Shown: in pieces, positions 40,755-47,703 of the stretch
Layout of the letters: each line of letters starts with the position of its first letter
Position numbering within the stretch: position 1 is the first letter of the stretch
Source: Bacillota bacterium
GTDB taxonomy: Bacteria; Bacillota; Sulfobacillia; JAJZYS01; JAJYTV01
Direction: 5' to 3'
NCBI GenBank assembly: GCA_021799275.1
Contig: JAJZAT010000013.1
Coordinates: 1 to 64,000 of the forward strand
DNA: 64,000 nt
Position numbers and translations under genes: made by a program
The notes under the pieces: generated by a model
What the model saw: the letters and a program-made list of their open reading frames with translations, nothing else
The model's database searches: none
Told to the model about the DNA's origin: nothing

Positions 40755-41362
40755 TGTTGCTCGGAGCCCTGATGCTGCCTCTGGACCGCTCGCTGATTTC
40801 CCCCGTGGCAACGCTTGGTGAAGCCTACACGCATCTCCTGGACGCGCAGCTCACGTGCCTTGTGCTCGACGAGCAGCCGCGCGGGCGCATCGTGCGCATG
40901 CGCAGCATTCTCGAACACCTTGCCGGCTCCGTGATGCACGGCATGAAGGCCGACCCCGACCGCCCGATCGCCACGATCGCGGAACACGTCGAGACTTTGC
41001 CCGAGTCCGCGCCCATCGAACTCGCGGCCAAGGCGCTCTGGCGCCGGCCGAGCCGGGCCGTGCTGGTGGCGGACGGACAGGGCGACGTGGTCGGCCTGCT
41101 CGGCTGGCCGCAGCTCAATCACTTCTTCGACGAGATCCTCGACATCGACTACGCGACCCGCCTGCATTTCCACGTCGGCGACCGTCCGGGCGAGATGGCC
41201 CGCGCCCTCGCGGCGGTGGCGGGGGCGGGCGCCAACGTGCAGGCCACGTACCTCTCGCATCCGCACGGCGACCAGCGCTTCGGCACCATCTACGTGCCGG
41301 ACGAAGCGGCCGTATCCGCCCGTGACGCCCTCAAGGGGGCGGGCTTCCGCCTGATCGACTGA
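40754..41362 (+). CDS. CBS-pair plus ACT domain protein
   Basis: 202-aa soluble protein. The first 135 residues form two CBS motifs (SPVATLGEAYTHLLDAQLTCLVLDEQPRGRIVRM and ESAPIELAAKALWRRPSRAVLVADGQGDVVGLLGW), which usually bind adenine nucleotides; residues 140-202 form an ACT domain (RLHFHVGDRPGEMARALAAVAGAGANVQATYLS), which usually binds amino acids. The layout resembles AcuB. ATG 40754 overlaps the exporter stop; ATG 40772 after CGGAG is an alternative. Its place after a dehydratase that lacks an ACT domain suggests a trans-acting energy and amino-acid sensor for that enzyme or exporter. This is inference from context. Confidence 0.82.
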   Translation: MLLGALMLPLDRSLISPVATLGEAYTHLLDAQLTCLVLDEQPRGRIVRMRSILEHLAGSVMHGMKADPDRPIATIAEHVETLPESAPIELAAKALWRRPSRAVLVADGQGDVVGLLGWPQLNHFFDEILDIDYATRLHFHVGDRPGEMARALAAVAGAGANVQATYLSHPHGDQRFGTIYVPDEAAVSARDALKGAGFRLID

Positions 41363-41376
41363 ACGCGATCCCGTGC

Positions 41377-41410
41377 CAGGGCGCCCGTGGCAAAAGCCGC
41401 GGGCGCCCTG
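41377..41410. terminator. bidirectional hairpin between convergent operons
   Basis: CAGGGCGCCCG (41377-41387) pairs perfectly with CGGGCGCCCTG (41400-41410), loop TGGCAAAAGC-like. It lies between the stop of the CBS-ACT gene and the stop of the M32 carboxypeptidase gene. No U-tract on either side. Confidence 0.55.
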
Positions 41411-41435
41411 ATTCCGCGTCTGCGCCCGGTCTCGA

Positions 41436-42938
41436 TCAGAGACCGTAGAGCTCGCTGAACTTGCCCTCGATATAGGCGAGGTACGGACGGGTGGTGAGTC
41501 CCTGCCCGGTCGCCTTGCGCAGGAAGCCGTCCGTCGTTTCGCGCGAGCCGAGCTGGTGCAGCTCCCGGCGCAGGAAGCCGAGCAGCGGCGCGAAGTCGCC
41601 CTGGGCGATGCGCTCCGGCAGGTCCCCGATCGTCCGCCCGGCCGCTTCCCAGACCTGGGCCGATACGACGTTGCCCACGCTGTAGCCGATGAAGCCACCC
41701 AGGCCGCCCGTCCAGTGGATGTCCTGCAGGGCTCCCACGAGATCGTCGGGCGGCACGACGCCGAGGTATTCCTGCATCTTCGCCCGCCAGGCCTCCGGCA
41801 CGTCCCGTGCGGCGAGCTCGCCCCGCATCAGGGCCCGCTCGACCTCGAAGCGCACCGCGATGTGCAGGTTGTAGGTCACCTCGTCCGCGTCGACGCGGAT
41901 CAGCGAAGGTTCGACGTAGTTGACGGCCCGGTATATGTCCTCGACGCTCACCTGACCGAACTGGCTGGGGAACGCGGCCTGCGCCTTGGGCAGGAAGTAG
42001 CGCCAGAAGGGGCGCGAACGGCCGACGAGATTCTCCCATAGGCGCGACTGGGACTCGTGCACGCCGCTGGAGATGGCCTGCCCGAGGGGCGTGCGCGCCC
42101 ACTCGGCGGGGAGTCCCTGCTCGTAGAGCCCGTGTCCGCCCTCGTGCAAGGTGCTGAAGAACGCGGACGCGAACGTGTCCTCGCTGATGCGCGTGGTGAT
42201 GCGGACGTCGCCGACGCCGAACGAGGTCGTGAAGGGGTGGATCGAGCGGTCCTGGCGGCCGCGGCTGAAGTCGAAGCCGAAGGCCGTGATCGCCTCGAGG
42301 CCGAGCCGCCACTGCGTCTCGTCGGCGAAGTGGCCGTAGAGGATGCTGCGGTCGACCCGCTCCTTGTGCTCGGCGATCGCCTCCACGAGCGGCACAAGGC
42401 TCGCCTTGAGCTCCCCGAGCAGGTCGGCGGCGACCTTCGTCGTCATGCCGGGTTCGGACAGGTCGAGCAGGGCGTCGTACGACTCCTCGGGGTAGCCGAG
42501 CGCCTCGGCGATCTCGCGGCTCAGGTCGACCATCTTCGCGAACGCGGGCGCGAACACCGAGAAGTCCTTCGCGGCCCGGGCGGCCACCCAGGACTCGTAC
42601 GCCTCCGTCGTGAGGCGCATCTGCCGCGCGACGAGCTCCTGCGGCAGCTTCGTCGCCTGGTCGTAGGCGCGCTGCACCGTGCGCAGGAGGGCGTGCCGGA
42701 CATCACCTTCGGGCGCACCCCGCACCTCCTCGGCGAACGCCCGCAGGACGTCGCCGAACTCGGGGCTCACGAGCCGCTCGTGCGCCAGCGACGCGAGGGT
42801 GGCCAGCTGCTCGCCGCGGCCCTGGTTGCCGCCCTGCGGCATGTAGGTCATCTGGTCCCAGCCGAGCACGGCCGCCGCGCGCTCGATGTCGTCGATCTCG
42901 AGAAGCCGCTTCGTCAACTCCGCAAGCCGATCTGTCAA
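41436..42938 (-). CDS. M32 family carboxypeptidase (Taq type)
   Basis: Cytoplasmic metallocarboxypeptidase that removes C-terminal residues. The M32 signature is complete: STLHEGGHGLYEQG (HExxH zinc site), GVHESQSRLWENLVGRS, and IRVDADEVTYNLHIAVRFEVERAL. The start TTG 42938 gives 500 aa, typical for the family, and has AAGGGG 8 bases upstream; an in-frame ATG at 43013 would add 25 non-homologous residues and overlap the divergent zinc-ribbon gene. Many Taq-type enzymes are from thermophiles, mildly consistent with the habitat guess. Single gene. Confidence 0.92.
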   Translation of the reverse strand: MTDRLAELTKRLLEIDDIERAAAVLGWDQMTYMPQGGNQGRGEQLATLASLAHERLVSPEFGDVLRAFAEEVRGAPEGDVRHALLRTVQRAYDQATKLPQELVARQMRLTTEAYESWVAARAAKDFSVFAPAFAKMVDLSREIAEALGYPEESYDALLDLSEPGMTTKVAADLLGELKASLVPLVEAIAEHKERVDRSILYGHFADETQWRLGLEAITAFGFDFSRGRQDRSIHPFTTSFGVGDVRITTRISEDTFASAFFSTLHEGGHGLYEQGLPAEWARTPLGQAISSGVHESQSRLWENLVGRSRPFWRYFLPKAQAAFPSQFGQVSVEDIYRAVNYVEPSLIRVDADEVTYNLHIAVRFEVERALMRGELAARDVPEAWRAKMQEYLGVVPPDDLVGALQDIHWTGGLGGFIGYSVGNVVSAQVWEAAGRTIGDLPERIAQGDFAPLLGFLRRELHQLGSRETTDGFLRKATGQGLTTRPYLAYIEGKFSELYGL

Positions 42939-43005
42939 GCCGGTCGCCCCTTCCGCTTGCCTTGCTTCCCGACCCGGGATACCTTCGACAGGAGAGGTGC
43001 GAGAC

Positions 43006-43173
43006 GTGTCCATCGAACTGCCAGGCCCTGAGACACCGCATCCCGAAGCCCCGCCTGCGCTCTCGCCAGGTCAGCTTTGCCCCAACTGCCAGCTCGCGCG
43101 CCTCGTCGCGGAGCCGCGCGGTCAGGTGAGCTGCCCGCTCTGCGGCTTCACGACCGCTCCGCCCTGCACCTGA
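43006..43173 (+). CDS. zinc-ribbon miniprotein (55 aa)
   Basis: Short protein: an acidic Pro-rich first half (VSIELPGPETPHPEAPPAL) followed by a zinc-ribbon pair, LCPNCQLARLV and VSCPLCGFTTAPPC. GTG 43006 has GGAGAGG 8 bases upstream; an upstream in-frame GTG at 42997 is inside that site. It diverges from the M32 carboxypeptidase gene, 67 bases away. Zinc ribbons this small often work as nucleic-acid or protein adaptors. Function unknown. Confidence 0.6.
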   Translation: MSIELPGPETPHPEAPPALSPGQLCPNCQLARLVAEPRGQVSCPLCGFTTAPPCT

Positions 43174-43182
43174 TGAGGCGTC

Positions 43183-43226
43183 GGTCGGCCGTGCGCCGAC
43201 CAGAGTTCTTCCGCCCCGCCGGGGCG
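43183..43226 (+). terminator. two hairpins after the zinc-ribbon gene
   Basis: GGTCGGC (43183-43189) pairs with GCCGACC (43195-43201), followed by AGAGTTCTTCC; a second hairpin CGCCCC (43212-43217) pairs with GGGGCG (43221-43226). They lie between convergent genes and may serve both directions. No strong U-tract. Confidence 0.4.
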
Positions 43227-43258
43227 ATCCCCTGCCGAGGGAACGCCCCTGGGCCCGC

Positions 43259-44299
43259 CTAGCGTTGCCCGAGCAGCCTCAGCGTCTCCTCGAGCGGCAG
43301 CGCGGGCACGACGCGCCCGAGCCGCCCGCGGGTGGTCTCCGCCATCGCGAGCGCGTTGAGAATGGCCTCTTCCGTCGCCTCCGCCACCGCGTGGAACGCG
43401 GCGCTCGCCAGGCGCCCGCCGTCTAGGTGCGCCGGCCTCGCGTCTGCAGCGGTCGAGAAGGCGATCGCGATGTCGCCGCTCCCGTGCGACGCGACCGACC
43501 CCAGGCGCGCGAGCCCGAAGGCCGTCCGCCGCGCCAGGCGCTCGAGCGAGCGGGCATCCCAGGGCAGGTCGGTCGCGACGACCATGATGATCGAGCCGTC
43601 GGGAGGCCGGAAGTCTAGAGGCCGCAGGTGACGCCCAAGAGGCACGCCCAGGATGGTGAGGTCCTCGGCGGAACCGAAGTTCGCCTGCACGAGAACCCCC
43701 ACGGTGCAGCCGCTGCTCCCGACGAGCCGCGACGCTGTGCCGATGCCGCCCTTCCAGCCGCAGCAGATCATGCCCCGGCCACCCCCGACCGCGCCCTCTG
43801 GCACCGGTCCGGAAACGGCGGCCTCGATGGCCGCGAGCGCGTGCTCCGGGCGGACCGCCAGCTGGCGCAGGTCGTTGAGGTAGCCGTCGTTGCACTCCCC
43901 CGCCACGACGTTCGGCGTTGGCAGTCCGTTGCCGACGCCGGGTTCCTGCTGCATCAGATAGCGGATGCCACCCTCGAGGGCGGCCCCCACGGCGAACGTG
44001 TTGGTCAGCAGGATCGGCGCCTCGAGCTCGCCGAGCTCGTCGACCTGCACGAGCCCCGCCGTCTTGCCGAAGCCGTTGATGACGTGGCTTGCCGCCCGCA
44101 GCTTGGTGGCTGGCATCGCCCCCCCATGCGGCACGATGGCCGTCACGCCGGTGCAGATGGAATCTCCGCCGCCCTCCTGTCCCAAGGTCACGTGCCCCAC
44201 CCGCACCCCCTGGACATCGGTGATGGCGTTCCACGGGCCCGGCTGCAGCACGCCGACCGGCACGCCAAGCTCGCGCAGCCTCTTCCTGACCTCGGCCAT
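43259..44299 (-). CDS. P1 family peptidase (DmpA/BapA-type, self-cleaving)
   Basis: N-terminal-nucleophile hydrolase of the DmpA family (D-aminopeptidase/beta-peptidyl aminopeptidase), 346 aa. The opening NAITDVQGVRVGHVTL, the TNTFAVGAALEGG and GMICCGWKGGIGTASR blocks and TVGVLVQANFG are typical. The self-cleavage and catalytic site is DGSIIMVVATDLPWDARSLERLARR, with the nucleophile Ser236 after Gly235, so a precursor is expected to split there into two chains. ATG 44299 follows a GGAGGGAGAG run. Downstream of addA on the same strand but 35 bases away. Substrates may include D-amino-acid or beta-peptides. Confidence 0.9.
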   Translation of the reverse strand: MAEVRKRLRELGVPVGVLQPGPWNAITDVQGVRVGHVTLGQEGGGDSICTGVTAIVPHGGAMPATKLRAASHVINGFGKTAGLVQVDELGELEAPILLTNTFAVGAALEGGIRYLMQQEPGVGNGLPTPNVVAGECNDGYLNDLRQLAVRPEHALAAIEAAVSGPVPEGAVGGGRGMICCGWKGGIGTASRLVGSSGCTVGVLVQANFGSAEDLTILGVPLGRHLRPLDFRPPDGSIIMVVATDLPWDARSLERLARRTAFGLARLGSVASHGSGDIAIAFSTAADARPAHLDGGRLASAAFHAVAEATEEAILNALAMAETTRGRLGRVVPALPLEETLRLLGQR

Positions 44300-44334
44300 C
44301 TCAGGCTCTCCCTCCGGCGGTCTTCGTTCGCTCT

Positions 44335-47300
44335 CTACCCGACCGCCACCGCGACGCCCGGCGTGAGGAAGTAGAGGAGCCCCTTGGCCTCCACCCCCGC
44401 GATCGCCGCGATCGCCCGGCGGTAGACGTCGATCTGGCCCCGGTAGGCCTGCGCCGCTTCCGCCACCTGGTCCTTGGTCACGTGGTCGGTCTTGAAGTCG
44501 ACAATCAGCCAGCCTTCCTCGTCCTCGAGCAGCAGATCGATCTTGCCCTGCAGCACCGTCCCGCCCGACGGGTCCGGGCGTCCATCAGGATCCGCGAGCA
44601 CGCTGAAGGCGAGTTCCCGCTCGAGACGTCCGGCTCCCCGGATGCGCGCCGCCGTCCCTGACGCGAGGAAGCGCTCCACCGCCCGCAGGTCCACCGCCCC
44701 GGCCGCGGCACGCGGCAGGAGCCCGCGCGCGATCAGGTCGTCGAGCGCGTCGCCGAGGTGCGGCGGCGGCTCCCGCAGATCAATGCACTCGAGCAGGCGA
44801 TGGGTGTACACGCCCGCGGCGCGCGCCGCGGCCGGTGAGCGGGCGCCGCGCTGGCTGCGCCGCGTGCGCAGGATGGCGCCGTAGCCCTGTCCGGCCTCGG
44901 CGAGAGAGCTCGCGCTGACGCGGAGCGGCCAGGCGGCGGGCAACGGAGCCGCTCTGTCCGGCAGGGCGGCGAACTCCGCCACCGCCCTGGCCCCAGCGAA
45001 GTCCTCGAGCACCCGCGGCTCCCGAACTGCAGGGCCTTCCGCTCCCGCCACCACCTCCCACTTGACGGGCAATCCCTCATCGGCGAGAGGTGCCTCGAGC
45101 CAGTCCAGGGCACACCTTGCGGTCCTGAGCCGGGCGGGATGGAGAGGCCCCTGGGCGCCGCTCGGCGCCGCGGACGACGTCAGGTAGAGACGGTCGCGGG
45201 CGCGGGTCAGAGCCACGTAGAGCAGACGGATCTCCTCGGAGCGGTCCGCTTTGCGCTCCTCGGCCTCGATCGCCTGCCAGAACGCGGTCGGGTGCAGGCC
45301 GCCCTCGTCGTCGACGAAGGCGGCCGCCAGGCCGAGCTCGCGGTGCAGCCGGATCCGCTCGCGCTCCTGGGCGCCGCCAAGGCGCCTGCCGAGGCCGGCG
45401 ACGAAGACGATCGGGAACTCGAGCCCCTTGCTGCGATGGATGCTGGTGACGCGGACGGCGTCGCCGAGGTCGACGTCGGGCGGCGCGAGATCGAGATGCT
45501 GGCGGCTCAGTTCCTCGAAGGTGGCGAGAAAGCTCCCGAGCGCAGCCGCCCCCTGGCGCACGGCCCGCTGCGCCGCCTCCTGGAAGGCGAGCACGTCGCG
45601 CCGCCGCTGGGCACCGCGCGGCAGCCCCGCCACGTGGGCCGCATACTCCGTGTCGCGCAGCAGTTGCTCAACGAGGCGATCGAGAGGCATCGAGAGGGAC
45701 CACCGGCGCCAGAGCTCGATCCGCTCCACGACGTCCCGCATGCGGCCATCGTCCGCCGCGAGCCGTCGAAGTCCATGCCAGAGCGGCTCCTTCTGGGCGG
45801 CCTCACGGATGCGCAGCACCTCCTGAAGACTGCAGGCGAACCACGGCGCGCGCAAGGTCACGAAGAGGTCCCAATCACGCTCGGGCAGTTCGACGGTCCG
45901 CAGCAGCGCCGTCAGCGTCTGCAGCTCGAGCCCGCCCAGGTAGCCCTCATTGCGCTGGATCAGCGCCGGCACGCCGCGGAGCGCGAAGGCGTCGTCGAAC
46001 TGGGCCGCCGCTCCCTGCAGCCCGCGCAGGAGGACCGCGCAGTCGGCGAAGCGCACCGGCCGCACCCGCCCGAGAGCCGGGTCCCAGACGGGATGGCGCG
46101 CCTCCACTAGCCGCCCGATCTCGCGCGCGATCCACGCGGCTTCCCGCCCTAAGGCCGACGGCTCCTCCGCTCCCTCCTCGGCCTCCGCTCCCTGGACGAA
46201 GACGAAGCGCACACGGGGATCGGGATCCGGCGGCAAGGTCTTGGCATCGCGCCCGGCCTTGAGTTCCGCGCGCTCGTCGTAGAGCGGGGAATCCTCCTCC
46301 CGCATCAGTTCCCGGAAGACGGCGTTCACCACGTCCACGATCTCGGTCCGGCTGCGGAAGTTGAGCCTCAGCTGCAGGGCGGCGTCGCGCCCTGCAGCCT
46401 CGCGCTCTCGGCTGAGAAAGATGCCGGGCGCGGCGTGCCGAAAGCCGTAGATGCTCTGCTTGACGTCACCCACCGCGAAGAGATTGCCGCCTCGGCCAAG
46501 CCGCGAGACCTGATCGACGATCGCGGCCTGCAGCGGATTGACATCCTGGAACTCGTCCACCAGCACCTCGGCGAAGCGCTGGCGCAGCGCCTGCGCGACC
46601 GAGCCGCCCCGAGAGACCAGCAGGCGATGGGCCTCCTGCTCGAGGTCCGCGAAGTCGAGGGCCTGCCTTTGCCGCTTGAGTCGCCGGTAATCGTCCATCG
46701 CGGCGGAGAGCAGAGCGACAAAGTCCCTGAGAATCGCCTCCGTCGCACGGGCGCGCCGGGCTACCTCCGCCTCGTCGAGGCTGGCGAGGCCCTTTGCCAG
46801 TTGCCCGAGCTGCTTCTTCGCCTGGTCGCGCAGCCGGCGGGCCACCCTCCGTTGCGGCTGGCTGTTGCCCGCGAGGCTAGCAAAGGCCGCGAGGGCCGCG
46901 ATTCGGGATCGGTGCTCTGCCCAGTCGAGTCGCCCGCCGCTGGTCGCCGTCTCGCGTTCCACCGCCTCCAGTTCGAGGGCCGCGGCGTACGCCGTCTCCC
47001 CCTCCGCCCGACGGGCCGCGTCGGCTGCCTGCCGCAGGAGGCTCGCCGCCTCCTCCACCCGCCTGAGGTCGTCCTCCATCACCCGCCTGAGGGCGGCCTG
47101 GTGCTCCGTCTCGAGCGAGTGGCCCTTGAGCGCGTCCTGGAGATAGCCCTCGGGATCCGGCAGCGTGTCGAGGAATTTGAGAGCGCGAAGCAGCGCCTCG
47201 CGCAGGCCGTCGTCTTCGCCCATGCCGCCGAAGTAGGCTACAAGCCGCGCCATGCCGCTCCGCTCCGCGTATGCCGACGCGAGCGTCCCGTCCAGGGCCT

Positions 47301-47703
47301 GCCGCCGCAGGATCTCGGTCTGGCGCTCGTCCATCAGGCCCGCCTCGGGGTCGAGGCCTGCCGCCTGCCACTCCTCCTTGAGGAGGCGCAGGCAGAAGCC
47401 GTGGATGGTGGAGATGTGCGCGAGCGGCAGACGCTCGCTCTGCGCCTTGGCTCTCTCGTCGCCCGCGAGCGCACGCTGCGCGAGCTCGGCCGAGATGCGC
47501 AGCCGCATCTCGAGTGCCGCCTTTTCGGTGAAGGTGACGAGCAGGAAGCGGTCGATGTCCAAGGGATCTTCCTCGGCGAGGCAGCGCCGGACCACCCGCT
47601 CACTCAGGGTGGTCGTCTTGCCTGCCCCTGCCGCCGCGGACACGAGGACGCTGCCGCCGCTGAAGGCGCACGCCGCCTCCTGCTCAGTCGTCAGCCGCGC
47701 CAT
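44335..47703 (-). CDS. addA: AddA helicase-nuclease subunit
   Basis: Large subunit of the AddAB complex, which unwinds and trims double-strand breaks for RecA loading. 1122 aa: UvrD-type helicase with Walker A SAAAGAGKTTTLSERV (Lys29), Walker B EVLVDEFQDVNPLQAAIV, motif VTSIHRSKGLEFPIVFVAGLG and RLLYVALTRARDRLYL; the C-terminal RecB-type nuclease has WLIVDFKTDHVT then QAYRGQIDVYRRAI. ATG 47703 follows GGAGG by 8-9 bases and overlaps the addB end by 20 bases, so translation is coupled. Length is a little shorter than B. subtilis AddA. Together with addB this is the Bacillota form of end processing. Confidence 0.93.
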   Translation of the reverse strand: MARLTTEQEAACAFSGGSVLVSAAAGAGKTTTLSERVVRRCLAEEDPLDIDRFLLVTFTEKAALEMRLRISAELAQRALAGDERAKAQSERLPLAHISTIHGFCLRLLKEEWQAAGLDPEAGLMDERQTEILRRQALDGTLASAYAERSGMARLVAYFGGMGEDDGLREALLRALKFLDTLPDPEGYLQDALKGHSLETEHQAALRRVMEDDLRRVEEAASLLRQAADAARRAEGETAYAAALELEAVERETATSGGRLDWAEHRSRIAALAAFASLAGNSQPQRRVARRLRDQAKKQLGQLAKGLASLDEAEVARRARATEAILRDFVALLSAAMDDYRRLKRQRQALDFADLEQEAHRLLVSRGGSVAQALRQRFAEVLVDEFQDVNPLQAAIVDQVSRLGRGGNLFAVGDVKQSIYGFRHAAPGIFLSREREAAGRDAALQLRLNFRSRTEIVDVVNAVFRELMREEDSPLYDERAELKAGRDAKTLPPDPDPRVRFVFVQGAEAEEGAEEPSALGREAAWIAREIGRLVEARHPVWDPALGRVRPVRFADCAVLLRGLQGAAAQFDDAFALRGVPALIQRNEGYLGGLELQTLTALLRTVELPERDWDLFVTLRAPWFACSLQEVLRIREAAQKEPLWHGLRRLAADDGRMRDVVERIELWRRWSLSMPLDRLVEQLLRDTEYAAHVAGLPRGAQRRRDVLAFQEAAQRAVRQGAAALGSFLATFEELSRQHLDLAPPDVDLGDAVRVTSIHRSKGLEFPIVFVAGLGRRLGGAQERERIRLHRELGLAAAFVDDEGGLHPTAFWQAIEAEERKADRSEEIRLLYVALTRARDRLYLTSSAAPSGAQGPLHPARLRTARCALDWLEAPLADEGLPVKWEVVAGAEGPAVREPRVLEDFAGARAVAEFAALPDRAAPLPAAWPLRVSASSLAEAGQGYGAILRTRRSQRGARSPAAARAAGVYTHRLLECIDLREPPPHLGDALDDLIARGLLPRAAAGAVDLRAVERFLASGTAARIRGAGRLERELAFSVLADPDGRPDPSGGTVLQGKIDLLLEDEEGWLIVDFKTDHVTKDQVAEAAQAYRGQIDVYRRAIAAIAGVEAKGLLYFLTPGVAVAVG

